DNA of 64,000 nucleotides from Nocardioides perillae (lineage in GTDB: Bacteria; Actinomycetota; Actinomycetes; Propionibacteriales; Nocardioidaceae): positions 3,224,001 through 3,288,000 of the forward strand of contig NZ_JACCAC010000001.1 in assembly GCF_013409425.1 (NCBI RefSeq), in the 5' to 3' direction. Under the pieces are notes generated by a model that had not been told where the DNA came from, did no database searches, and was given only the letters and a program-made list of their open reading frames with translations. Every line of letters starts with the position of its first letter. The first letter of the stretch is position 1. A program made the position numbers and the translations under genes. Of this stretch, positions 7,461-15,383 are shown one piece after another.

Positions 7461-8515
7461 GCGCGGACGTGCCCGGCATCGGGCTGCGGGCCGGGCGCGA
7501 CCGCGAGGCCGACACCACGGCGTACGCCGAGGCGCGCGACGCCGAGCGCGTCGGCCTCGCGGGCCTGCTGAAGCACCTCGACCGCCGCGGCCGGCGCTCC
7601 CCGTGGGCGCCGGGGCTGCGCGTGTCTCGCGCACTGACCTGGGACGCCGCCGACCGGCGCGACCGCCGCTGGTGGCCGCAGGGCATCACCGGCACGGCGG
7701 ACGCCCGCCTCACCGAGGCCGACCCCGACCGGGTGCACGGCCGGCGGCTGCTCGCGGTGTCGTGGTGGGGCACCGGGGCCGACGGGCACAACGACGGGTC
7801 GCGGGTGAGCTTCTACGACGTCGACACGCGGCGCTACCAGCACGCCGAGCTCGTGCGCGTCGTCGACGGCGACACCGGGCCGGAGCTCGCGCCGCTGCGC
7901 GTCCACGCCGGCGGGCTGGTCTGGCACGGCCCGTGGCTCTTCGTCGCCGCCACTGCCACGGGGTTGTGGGTGTGCCACGTCAACGACGTGCTGCGCTTGC
8001 CCGCCACGGGTGGTCGAGGAGGCCCGCCAGGGCCGTCTCGAGACCGCTTCGTCCTCCCCGTGCGCCAGGCCTGGCCCGCCGTGACCGACGACGGCACCGA
8101 ACCCTTCCGCTGGTCGTTCCTCTCGCTCTCGCGGACCGGCGGGGAGGCAGCGCTGGTGGCCGGGGAGTACGCCCGCGGCACGAAGTCGCGCCGCCTGCTG
8201 CGCCTGCCCCTCGACCCTTCGACCCAGCTGCCGCTGCTCGGCACGGACGGGGTTGCACGCCCCACGCTCGTCGCGAAGGGCGTTGCCGGGATGCAGGGCG
8301 TCGTCGAGCGCGACGGCCGCTGGCACGTCACGGTCTCGCACGGACCGGTGGCGCCCGGCTCGTTGCTCGGAGGTCAGCCGGGGGCACTGCGACGACGGAG
8401 GTACGCCGCCCCGCCCGGCCCCGAGGACCTGCACTGGTGGCCCGAGCTCGGCGGGTTGTGGACAGCGACCGAGCACCCGCGCCGGCGGTGGCTCGTCGCC
8501 CTCCGGACGCACTGA
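7457..8515 (+). CDS. conserved hypothetical protein
   Basis: 352 aa, starting at a GTG overlapping the EamA stop (GTGA). No signal peptide or transmembrane segment. It is rich in W, G and aromatic residues (RRWWPQGITG, LLAVSWWGTG, HGPWLFVAATATGLWVC, EDLHWWPELGGLWTATEHP), giving a repeated strand-like pattern that suggests a beta-propeller or similar all-beta fold. I do not recognise a named family. A REP-like palindrome lies in frame at residues about 184-197, appearing as a GGRGGPPGPSRD insertion between two ordered segments. Coupled to the transporter, so perhaps functionally linked. Confidence 0.7.
   Translation: MSADVPGIGLRAGRDREADTTAYAEARDAERVGLAGLLKHLDRRGRRSPWAPGLRVSRALTWDAADRRDRRWWPQGITGTADARLTEADPDRVHGRRLLAVSWWGTGADGHNDGSRVSFYDVDTRRYQHAELVRVVDGDTGPELAPLRVHAGGLVWHGPWLFVAATATGLWVCHVNDVLRLPATGGRGGPPGPSRDRFVLPVRQAWPAVTDDGTEPFRWSFLSLSRTGGEAALVAGEYARGTKSRRLLRLPLDPSTQLPLLGTDGVARPTLVAKGVAGMQGVVERDGRWHVTVSHGPVAPGSLLGGQPGALRRRRYAAPPGPEDLHWWPELGGLWTATEHPRRRWLVALRTH
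8006..8045. repeat. REP-like palindrome inside a hypothetical gene
   Basis: Reads GGGTGGTCGAGGAG on one arm and CGTCTCGAGACC on the other around GGCCCGCCAGGGC. The GGTGGTCGAG and CTCGAGACC ends match the element family at 3070 and 59896. It preserves the reading frame of the host gene. Confidence 0.6.
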
Positions 8516-8545
8516 GACCCGCTGTCCTGCTCGAGCCCCGCGCCG

Positions 8546-10189
8546 TCAGTCCTGCGGACCCGCCCGCATCACGAGGAGGGCGATGTCGTCGCCGGCCCGC
8601 GGGAGGACGCCGGCGAGCAGGCGGTCGCAGATCGCGTCGGGGGTCAGCCGCTCGGCACCGGCGAGGCGCGAGCGGAGCCACTCCAGGCCCTCGTCGAGCA
8701 GCGCACCGCGGCGCTCGACGAGCCCGTCGGTGTAGAGCACGACCGTCGAGCCGGGCCGCAGCGTCGTGGTGCGGTCGCTGCGGGCGGGGGCTGCGAGGAG
8801 CCCGAGGAGCGGCTGCGGCTCCCCGGCGAGCAACCGCACCTCGCCGTCGGGCTCGACGACCACCGGAGGCGGGTGGCCGGCGTTGCACCAGCGCAGGGTG
8901 CGCTCGCTGCGCTCGCGCTGCTCCGGTGTCTGCTCGACGCGCGCCGCGACCGCGGTGGTGGTCGTGGCCACGCCGAGCGACTGGATCGTCAGGTCGAGCC
9001 GGTCGAGCACGGCCGACGGCGGCGCCTCGGCGTCCCCGAACCAGATGCCGCGCAGCAGGTTGCGCGCCTGCGCCATCGCGGCCGCCGCCTCGCGGTCGTG
9101 CCCGGCCACGTCGCCGACCGTCAGCGCCAGCGCTCCGCTCGGCAGCACGAAGGCGTCGTGCCAGTCGCCGCCGACCTGGGCGAGGTCGGCCGCCGGCTCG
9201 TAGCGCACCGCCACCTCGAGGTCGTCGGGCGACATCGGCTGCGTCAGCAGCGCGCGCTGCAGCGCGGTCGACAGCTCGTGTCGTCCGCTCGCGCGCTGTC
9301 GCTCCGCGGCCAGCAGCGAGAGCCGCGCCAGGCCGGCGTCGAGCGTCGAGGCGAGCAACCGGAGGAAGAGCCGCAGGCTCCGGTCGGGCCGCAGCCGCGG
9401 GTTGAGCCCCACCACCAGCACGGCGCCGCCCTCCTCGGCGCGCGCCGTCGAGCGCAGCGGCAGCCACACGACGTGGCCCACCCCGCCGGTCACGCCGTCC
9501 TCCACCAGCAGGTCGCGGTCGCCGATCGGCTCGCGCGGGGCCTCGGGCAGCGGCCGGCCCCGACGGGCGACAGGACGCCCGGGCAGGCGCACCTCGACGG
9601 CCTGCACGTCGTCGCTCCCCGAGACGACCTCGTCGACGAACCGCGGCCCGAGCTCGGCGACCTCCTCGACCGCGACGAGGGCGCGACCGAGGTCACCGAT
9701 CATCTCCAGCCGACGGCGCGAGAGCACCTGCGAGGTGGTCTCGAGGCCGATGCCCACGATCCCCTCGAGGCGGCCGTCAGGCCCCCGCACCGGGGAGAGC
9801 GAGGAGGTGAAGTGGCACTCCTCCAGGAAGCCGCGGCGCACCAGCGGCACCGCGTGGTCCTCGACGAAGGTCGAGCCCTGCCCGGCGCCCACGCGCTCGA
9901 GCATCGGCGCGATGACGTCCCACGCCTCGGGGAAGACGTCCTTGGCCGGGGCGCCGAGGGCGGCCGGGTGCTTGTCGCCGAGCAGCGGCACGTTGGCCTC
10001 GTTGTAGAGCACGACGTGCTCCGGGCCCCAGTGGAGGACGACCGGCACCCGGGTGGTCAGCGCGAGCTCGAGGGTGCTGCGCAGGGTCGGCGACCACGAC
10101 GCCATCGGCCCGAGCGGCGTGGAGCCCCAGGGCACCGAGCGGTAGGCGTGGCCCAGCCCGCCGGCGGCGCGCAGCAGGTGGTCGACCAC
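8546..10189 (-). CDS. PAS-GAF-PP2C (SpoIIE-type) serine phosphatase
   Basis: 547 aa. N-terminus: PAS-like sensor (residues about 15-155, with WSPTLRSTLELALTTRVPVV and HVVLYNEANVPLLGDKHP). Middle: GAF-like region to about 310. C-terminus: PP2C/SpoIIE phosphatase starting near LSTALQRALLTQ, with the metal-binding GGDWHDAF and VGDVAGHDREAAAAMA motifs. Such proteins dephosphorylate anti-sigma-factor antagonists or act in general stress signalling (RsbU-like), in the cytoplasm. GTG start at 10189 is supported by TAGGGT 6 nt upstream. No partner anti-sigma gene is adjacent. Confidence 0.85.
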   Translation of the reverse strand: MVDHLLRAAGGLGHAYRSVPWGSTPLGPMASWSPTLRSTLELALTTRVPVVLHWGPEHVVLYNEANVPLLGDKHPAALGAPAKDVFPEAWDVIAPMLERVGAGQGSTFVEDHAVPLVRRGFLEECHFTSSLSPVRGPDGRLEGIVGIGLETTSQVLSRRRLEMIGDLGRALVAVEEVAELGPRFVDEVVSGSDDVQAVEVRLPGRPVARRGRPLPEAPREPIGDRDLLVEDGVTGGVGHVVWLPLRSTARAEEGGAVLVVGLNPRLRPDRSLRLFLRLLASTLDAGLARLSLLAAERQRASGRHELSTALQRALLTQPMSPDDLEVAVRYEPAADLAQVGGDWHDAFVLPSGALALTVGDVAGHDREAAAAMAQARNLLRGIWFGDAEAPPSAVLDRLDLTIQSLGVATTTTAVAARVEQTPEQRERSERTLRWCNAGHPPPVVVEPDGEVRLLAGEPQPLLGLLAAPARSDRTTTLRPGSTVVLYTDGLVERRGALLDEGLEWLRSRLAGAERLTPDAICDRLLAGVLPRAGDDIALLVMRAGPQD

Positions 10190-10195
10190 GGCACC

Positions 10196-10201
10196 ACCCT
10201 A
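10196..10201 (-). promoter_or_regulatory. -10 element (TAGGGT) of leaderless phosphatase promoter
   Basis: TAGGGT on the minus strand, 6 nt before the GTG at 10189. It lies in the 38-bp gap between the thioesterase stop and the phosphatase start. Confidence 0.45.
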
Positions 10202-10227
10202 GAGGGGGGCGGCGGGGTGGTGGGCGG

Positions 10228-11031
10228 TCAGCGCGGCAGCATCGCCAGCTGGCGCGACTGCGCGACGAGGCGGCCGGCGGAGTCCCAGACCTCGCAGTCT
10301 TCCTCGAACATGCCGCCGGCGACGTTGCGGGTCACGTGGCGCACCTGCAGCCAGCCCGGCGCCGGGGCGCCGCGCACGTGGGCGGTGAGCTCGAGCGTCG
10401 GTGCCCAGCCCATCAGCCCGAGGTCCATGGTGACCGGAGGCAGGACGTCGAGGACGGTCAGCAGCGCGACCGGGTCGGGCTCGCGCTCGTCGTTGAGGCG
10501 GAACCACGCCTGCAGCTCCCCGCGCCGGCTCGGCGCACCCACGGTCCAGCCGACGCAGGCGGGGTCGAAGCGCATGTCGAAGCGCGCCATCATCCGCGCC
10601 ACCTTGCGGACCTCCTCCGGCGCGGCGGAGCCGGGCACGCACTCCTCCAGCGGCGGGATGGGCGGCCGGGTGGCGGTCGTCCGGACGTCGTCGGGCAGGC
10701 CGGCGAGGTCGCCGTACGTCGCGAGGGCGGTGACGCGCACCTGCTCGCCCTGCCGCAGCTCGGCGGCGAGGGTCGCGCTCCCCCGGCCCTCGCGGACGAC
10801 GCGGGTGCTCACGGTCGCGGGGCCGGGCACGGCGGCGGAGACGTAGTAGGCGCTGACGGCCAGCGGGTCGGGCTTGGCGGGCGAGGCGGCGCGCAGGGCC
10901 GTGCCGACCACGCCGAGCAGGTAGCCGCCGTTGACGCCGCCGCCGACCACCCAGCCCTCGTCGAGCTCGGCGGCGAACCCGCCGTTGCCGAGGTCGGTGA
11001 CCGCCACGTGCTGGTCGTACTCCGCTCCCAT
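10228..11031 (-). CDS. acyl-CoA thioesterase family protein (TesB-like double hotdog)
   Basis: 267 aa from the ATG at 11031, chosen because TAGGTT lies 7 nt upstream; a TTG at 11040 is the alternative. The protein shows two hotdog repeats: the first contains GWVVGGGVNGGYLLGVVGTALR and AYYVSAAVPGPATV, the second FRLNDEREPDPVALLTVLDVLPP and TLELTAHVRGAPAPGWLQVRH. These match thioesterase-like (4HBT_3/TesB) proteins that hydrolyse acyl-CoA in the cytoplasm. Substrate chain length cannot be read. Confidence 0.8.
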   Translation of the reverse strand: MGAEYDQHVAVTDLGNGGFAAELDEGWVVGGGVNGGYLLGVVGTALRAASPAKPDPLAVSAYYVSAAVPGPATVSTRVVREGRGSATLAAELRQGEQVRVTALATYGDLAGLPDDVRTTATRPPIPPLEECVPGSAAPEEVRKVARMMARFDMRFDPACVGWTVGAPSRRGELQAWFRLNDEREPDPVALLTVLDVLPPVTMDLGLMGWAPTLELTAHVRGAPAPGWLQVRHVTRNVAGGMFEEDCEVWDSAGRLVAQSRQLAMLPR

Positions 11032-11038
11032 GCGCGGC

Positions 11039-11044
11039 AACCTA
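11039..11044 (-). promoter_or_regulatory. -10 element (TAGGTT) of leaderless thioesterase promoter
   Basis: TAGGTT on the minus strand, 7 nt before ATG 11031. It decides the start codon of the thioesterase. Confidence 0.5.
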
Positions 11045-11341
11045 GCCGGAGGTGAGGACCGCGGCGGCAGCGACTCGCACCGCGGTCCTCACCAGCACCG
11101 GGCTGGGTGCCGAGAGCACGCTGCTGACCACGCATCCCGACGGGGGGACGGGACGTGCGAGCCGCGTGACGGGAGTCCCTCGGCTCCCGGTGCTGATCCA
11201 TTGAACGCCCTCGCGGCCCACAAGTCACGCGAACGCGTCCAATCCGGGGGACCAACGGCCCTGGCGGCCGGGTCCGGGGGCCTGCAGGGTCAGGCCGGAA
11301 TCCTCTGCCCCGTCGCCCGTCGACGTCGGCACCATGGGTGT
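11045..11341. other. structured divergent intergenic region
   Basis: About 300 bp without a credible frame between divergent genes. It contains a perfect 14-bp inverted repeat (GGTGAGGACCGCGG at 11051-11064, complement at 11080-11093) with a 15-nt loop. A second stem-loop, ACGGGAG/CTCCCG, lies near 11167-11190. A GC-rich stretch with several short complementary segments (11200-11325) leads into the membrane-protein gene. It could be a structured 5' leader for that gene; no known riboswitch consensus was recognised with confidence. Confidence 0.4.
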
Positions 11342-12121
11342 GTGCTGGTGCTCCCCGTGTCCGTCGTGCGCACGCGCGTGGGGCTGCTCGCCTTCCTGCT
11401 CTTCCCCGTCGCCCTCGGCCTGCTCGTCGCCGAGCCGACCTGGGCGCTGCTGCCGGTGGTGCTCGCCTGGCTGACCGGCCAGCCCTGGAGCCGGCAGGTC
11501 CGCCGTCGTCGACGCGGCTCCGGCGACCCGCGCCTGCTGACCCTCTGGTCGACCGCCTTCGCCGCCTCCGTGGTCGGCGCGCTCGCGATGCGGCCGTGGG
11601 TGCTCCTGGTGGTCGTCGCCACCGGCGCCCTGCTGCTCGGCGAGCGGGCCCTGGACCGGCGCGGGCTCGGCAACGCCACGACGGGGGCCGCGATCTTCGT
11701 CGCCGCGGGGTCGGGCGTGGTCGGCGTCATGGACGCCGTCGCGGAGCCGGCACGCTGGCTGCCGCCGCTGATGGGCTGGCAGACGTGGCTGCTCATCGGG
11801 ATCTGCGCGGTCACCCTCAGCAGCCTCCTGCTGCACGCCGCGGCCGTGCGCCACCCGCTCGCCAGCCGGTGGACGCGTGCCGACCAGGTCGTCGCCCTGG
11901 CGGGCGCCACGGGGCTGTGCCTCGTGGCCGCTGCCGGCGTCACCCGCGGGGAGCCGGCCCTGGTGCTGCTGCTCCCGGCCGCCCTGCTGCTCGTCGAGCG
12001 GACCTACGCACCGGCCGCGCGCTCGCTGGTCGAGCGCTTCGGCGCCCGGGTCTTCCGCGCCACCGAGCTCGCCTGCCTCGCCGTGGTCGTCGCCAGCACC
12101 GGGCTCGCGCTCCACCTGTGA
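11342..12121 (+). CDS. multi-pass membrane protein of unknown function
   Basis: 259 aa with about seven to eight hydrophobic helices, starting LLAFLLFPVALGLLVAE and WALLPVVLAWLTG, then a basic loop (RQVRRRRRGSGD) and further helices (AFAASVVGALAM, LLVVVATGALLLG, TWLLIGICAVTLSSLLL, LACLAVVVASTGLAL). No family recognised. The GTG at 11342 is the first in-frame start after a gap; GTG 11348 or 11357 are possible. The long upstream region may carry regulation. Confidence 0.65.
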   Translation: MLVLPVSVVRTRVGLLAFLLFPVALGLLVAEPTWALLPVVLAWLTGQPWSRQVRRRRRGSGDPRLLTLWSTAFAASVVGALAMRPWVLLVVVATGALLLGERALDRRGLGNATTGAAIFVAAGSGVVGVMDAVAEPARWLPPLMGWQTWLLIGICAVTLSSLLLHAAAVRHPLASRWTRADQVVALAGATGLCLVAAAGVTRGEPALVLLLPAALLLVERTYAPAARSLVERFGARVFRATELACLAVVVASTGLALHL

Positions 12122-12152
12122 GCGCGGCGCCCCGTCGCAGGCCGCGCGTCCG

Positions 12153-13709
12153 TCAGACGGGGCCCTCGTCGGTCGCGACGACGAAGCGGTCGCCCTCGCG
12201 CTGCTCCACCCCGAGACGACGCTGCTCGGTCTGGCTGCTGCCGTCGGTGGTGTAGCGCAGGCTCACCAGCACCACGCCGTCGCCCTCCGACTCGGTGCCG
12301 GTCACCTCGACCGCGTCGATCGTGCGCCAGAAGGCCTCGTAGTCCTCCACGCTGCCCACCTCCGCCTGCACCTGCGGGCCCAGCAGCGGCCACGCGGAGC
12401 GGGGGTCGGAGGGCAGCAGGGAGTAGTAGTCCTCCACGAACGCCGCCGCGGACCCCGCGCTCGCGGCCCCGTCGCCACCGCTGCCGGCGGGCGGTGCCTC
12501 CGTCTCGGGCTCCGTCTCGGGCTCGGGCTCCGTGGTCTCGGGCTCCGGCGCCGGCTCGGTGGTCTCGGGCTCCGGGCTCGGCTCGTCACCGGTGTCCTCG
12601 CTCGCCGACGGGCTCGGCGAGGCGCTCGTGTCCTCGCCGGCGGTGGTGGCCGGTGCGTCGGCGTCGTCGCCCAGCACCGTGCTGAGCCCCCAGCCGAGGA
12701 GCGCCAGCAGGACCACCGCGGCGAGCACGGGCAGCAGCCACCGCCGGCGGCGAGGGGCGGGCTCGGGCTGCGCCACGGCGTACGCCGCGGGGGCGGGGTC
12801 GGCGACCGGCTCCGGCCGCGGCTCGACACCGGTGGGCGTCAGCGGCGCGGTGGGCGCGGTCGGCGGCGGCGCGGCGACTGCGACGGTGGGCTCGTCTCCG
12901 GCGCGCCCCCGGCCGGCCGCGACGTCGAGGAAGGCCTGCTCGGCCTCGGCCATCGAGAGCCGCTGCGCGGGGTCGGGGTCGAGCATCCGCGCGAGCACGG
13001 GGGTGAGCGGGCCGGCGCGCTCGGGCCGCGGGGCGGTGCTGCGCGCGATCTCGGCCAGCATCGCCAGCGGGTTGTCGTGGGAGGGGAAGGGCGGGTGGCC
13101 CTCGACCGCGGCGTAGGCGGTCGCCCCCAGCGCCCACACGTCGGAGGCCGGGCTCGGGTCCTCGCCGCGCGCGAGCTCCGGGCTGAAGTAGGCAGGCGTG
13201 CCGACGACCATGCCGGAGCGGGTCAGCTGGTCGTCGCCCCCGGTGCGTGCGATGCCGAAGTCGGAGATCTTGGCGACGCCGGCGTCGGTGACCAGCACGT
13301 TGCCGGGCTTCACGTCGCGGTGCACCGTGCCCTCGCGGTGGGCGGCGGCGAGGCCGCCCGCGACCGGCGCGAGCAGGGCGGCGACGCGGCGCGGCGGCAG
13401 CGGGCCGTCGTCGGCCACGACCTGCGACAGCGGTCGCGACGGCACGTGCTCCATCACCAGCCAGGTGGTGTCGTCCTCCTCGACGACGTCGAAGACCGTC
13501 ACGACCCCGGGGTGCTGCAGCGCCGCCGACGAGCGGGCCTCGCGCAGCGCGCGGGCCACGTCGTGGGTGCTCTCCCCCGGCAGCCGACCGACCTGCTTGA
13601 CCGCGACCTCGCGGCGCAGCACCTGGTCCTCGCACAGCCACACCGCACCCGCGGCACCGCGACCGAGCTCGCGCAGGGGGCGGTAGCGCCCCGCGACCGT
13701 CGTGTCCAC
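12153..13709 (-). CDS. PknB-type transmembrane serine/threonine protein kinase
   Basis: 518 aa. The N-terminal kinase domain (about residues 8-265) has the glycine loop GRGAAG (16-21), catalytic Lys K38, the HRDVKPGN catalytic loop (Asp at about 132) and DFG at about 150-152. A proline-rich juxtamembrane stretch, a single helix (LLPVLAAVVLLALLGWGLSTV), an acidic E/P/T-repeat linker and an external domain of about 110 residues (VEDYYSLLPSDPRSAWPLLG...) follow. No PASTA repeats. The GTG at 13709 is chosen because GGAGG sits 7 nt upstream. Likely role: sensing an external signal and phosphorylating cytoplasmic targets. Confidence 0.9.
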   Translation of the reverse strand: MDTTVAGRYRPLRELGRGAAGAVWLCEDQVLRREVAVKQVGRLPGESTHDVARALREARSSAALQHPGVVTVFDVVEEDDTTWLVMEHVPSRPLSQVVADDGPLPPRRVAALLAPVAGGLAAAHREGTVHRDVKPGNVLVTDAGVAKISDFGIARTGGDDQLTRSGMVVGTPAYFSPELARGEDPSPASDVWALGATAYAAVEGHPPFPSHDNPLAMLAEIARSTAPRPERAGPLTPVLARMLDPDPAQRLSMAEAEQAFLDVAAGRGRAGDEPTVAVAAPPPTAPTAPLTPTGVEPRPEPVADPAPAAYAVAQPEPAPRRRRWLLPVLAAVVLLALLGWGLSTVLGDDADAPATTAGEDTSASPSPSASEDTGDEPSPEPETTEPAPEPETTEPEPETEPETEAPPAGSGGDGAASAGSAAAFVEDYYSLLPSDPRSAWPLLGPQVQAEVGSVEDYEAFWRTIDAVEVTGTESEGDGVVLVSLRYTTDGSSQTEQRRLGVEQREGDRFVVATDEGPV

Positions 13710-13800
13710 GCGCACTCCTCCCGGTCTGCTCCCGGCCTGCTCCCGGCGACCCCTGCGACGTACCCGCTCGTCGTGGGGGCACACCTCGCCCGGCCGCGCG

Positions 13801-14658
13801 TCAGGCGTCGGCGGCGGCGCGCCGCGACCAGTCGAGCGTGTGCACGGCGTGCACGCCCGCCAGCCCCTTGAGCTCGACCTCCTCCGAGCCGAGGAGGACG
13901 ACGCGGTCGGGGTCGAGCTCGGCGAGCACCGGGTCGGTGACCTTGAGCTCGCCGCCGTCGGCGAGCGAGGCGACGCGGGCCGCGAGGGCGACGTTGCGGC
14001 CGAAGAGGTCGCCGTCGCGGTGCACGGCCTCGCCCCGGTGCACGCCGATGCGCACCCGGACGGGGGTGCGACCGGGGCGACGACCCGCGGCCTGCAGGTC
14101 GCGCTGGACCTGCACCGCGCAGCGCACGGCCGCCACCGGGTCGGCGAAGGCCACCATGAAGCCGTCGCCCTGGGTCTTGACGACGTGGCCGTCGTTCTCG
14201 ACGACGCGCGTGCGCACGAGGCGGTCGTGCCAGGCGACGAGCTTGACCCACTGCTTGTCGCCGAGCTCGTCGTTGAGGGCGGTGGAGCCCTCGATGTCGG
14301 AGAAGAACAGCGTCACCGTGCCGTCGCGCGACGCCATGCGCACGAGGTCGGGGCGCTCGACCTGCGCCCAGCCGGCGAGGTCCTCGATCGAGGAGCGCAG
14401 CGCCGCGCCCACCCCGCGCTCGCGCACCAGCGCCGCGGTCTCCCAGACCGCGCGGACGGCGTCGCGCCCCGAGGGCAGCAGCCGGTCGCGGCGGCGCTCG
14501 CCGCGCAGCATCGCCTCGCGCAGCTCCTCGAGCTCGGCGACCCGCTCCTCGGCCGCCGCCAGCTGCTCGCGCGTGCGCACCAGGACGACGCCGGTCGCCA
14601 CCGCGAGCACGCCGAGCGCGGCGGCGGCGACCAGCGCGACGACGAGGAGGGACTGCAC
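13801..14658 (-). CDS. membrane-bound class III adenylate/guanylate cyclase
   Basis: 285 aa: one N-terminal transmembrane helix (LLVVALVAAAALGVLAVATGV), a coiled-coil segment (REQLAAAEERVAELEELREAM) and a class III nucleotide cyclase domain (about 105-285) starting VTLFFSDIEGSTALND. The SDIEGST motif carries the first metal-binding Asp; KTQGDGFMVAF carries the second metal Asp. The domain is mycobacterial-like. The GTG at 14658 gives the natural N-terminus; the ATG in the overlapping frame does not lead into the domain. Nucleotide specificity (ATP or GTP) is not determined. Confidence 0.82.
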   Translation of the reverse strand: MQSLLVVALVAAAALGVLAVATGVVLVRTREQLAAAEERVAELEELREAMLRGERRRDRLLPSGRDAVRAVWETAALVRERGVGAALRSSIEDLAGWAQVERPDLVRMASRDGTVTLFFSDIEGSTALNDELGDKQWVKLVAWHDRLVRTRVVENDGHVVKTQGDGFMVAFADPVAAVRCAVQVQRDLQAAGRRPGRTPVRVRIGVHRGEAVHRDGDLFGRNVALAARVASLADGGELKVTDPVLAELDPDRVVLLGSEEVELKGLAGVHAVHTLDWSRRAAADA

Positions 14659-14761
14659 GCGCCCATGGTCCCAGAGGGCGGGGTGTGACGGAGGACGCTG
14701 GTGGGCACCGTCGGGGCGGTCGAGCCACCGGCCGCTCCGCCCACCCGCGAAGGGCACGCCC

Positions 14762-15268
14762 GTGCACCTCGTCCTCACGCTGCCCACGATCGGCGGCGCG
14801 CGCCCCGACCCGCTCGCGCCGCTCGACCCCCTCGCGGCCGCGGTGCTGGCGCGGCTGGCCGCCGAGGGACACGCCCTCGGTGCGGTGACGCGCCGACCGC
14901 CGCGCTGCGGCGTACCCGACACCGACCTCGGCTCGGGGCGCGTCGCCCGCGTGCGCTGGTGGGCCGTCGACCCCGGCGACGAGCGCGCGCGACAGCTGCT
15001 GGCGGACGCGTTCGCCGGTGCCGACGCGGTGCTGCACCTCGCCGGGGAGGGGTTGGCGCAGGTGACCGACGCCGCCCAGGTCGCCGGGGTGCCCCGCCTC
15101 GTCGCGCCCGACCCCGCCGACCTCGCGGGCGACACCGCGACGGTCGCGGCCCGCCTCGCCGACGCGCTCGTCGCGACGCCCGCACCGGTCGGCGTGCCGG
15201 CGCAGCGCGGCTCGGCCGCCGTCGACCGCCCCGCCCCCGCCGCGGCCACGGCCCCGGCCCACATGTAA
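14762..15268 (+). CDS. hypothetical protein with a degenerate NAD-epimerase-like segment
   Basis: 168 aa from GTG 14762, with a GAAGGG Shine-Dalgarno 7 nt upstream. The segment AFAGADAVLHLAGEGLAQ resembles the GxxAVxHLAGE loop of NAD-dependent epimerase/SDR proteins (TIGR01777-like), and AAQVAGVPRLVAPDPAD may be the next strand-helix. The glycine-rich dinucleotide motif at the start is not intact and the protein is about half the usual length, so it may be a non-catalytic or decayed relative. Divergent from the cyclase gene. It ends in the strong terminator at 15267. Confidence 0.55.
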   Translation: MHLVLTLPTIGGARPDPLAPLDPLAAAVLARLAAEGHALGAVTRRPPRCGVPDTDLGSGRVARVRWWAVDPGDERARQLLADAFAGADAVLHLAGEGLAQVTDAAQVAGVPRLVAPDPADLAGDTATVAARLADALVATPAPVGVPAQRGSAAVDRPAPAAATAPAHM

Positions 15269-15331
15269 CGCGCCGTCAGGGGCACTTCCACCCCCTGTCG
15301 ACGGGGGTCGGAGTGCTACCAACGGCGCGTT
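15267..15331. terminator. strong bidirectional hairpin terminator
   Basis: Perfect 10-bp outer stem (AACGCGCCGT, 15267-15276, with its complement at 15322-15331). An inner imperfect 14-bp stem follows (GCACTTCCACCCCC against GGGGGTCGGAGTGC) around a TGTCGAC loop. It lies between convergent genes, so it can stop transcription from both sides. Confidence 0.75.
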
Positions 15332-15383
15332 GCAAGGCCCCAGGCGGCCGGGGCCGGGTACGCCGGGCAGTGCGGCGGGAGGG

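Noticed and set aside
11200..11325. c-di-AMP (ydaO) riboswitch
   Set aside because: A few segments look similar, but the conserved core could not be aligned convincingly by eye and the downstream gene is not a usual target.
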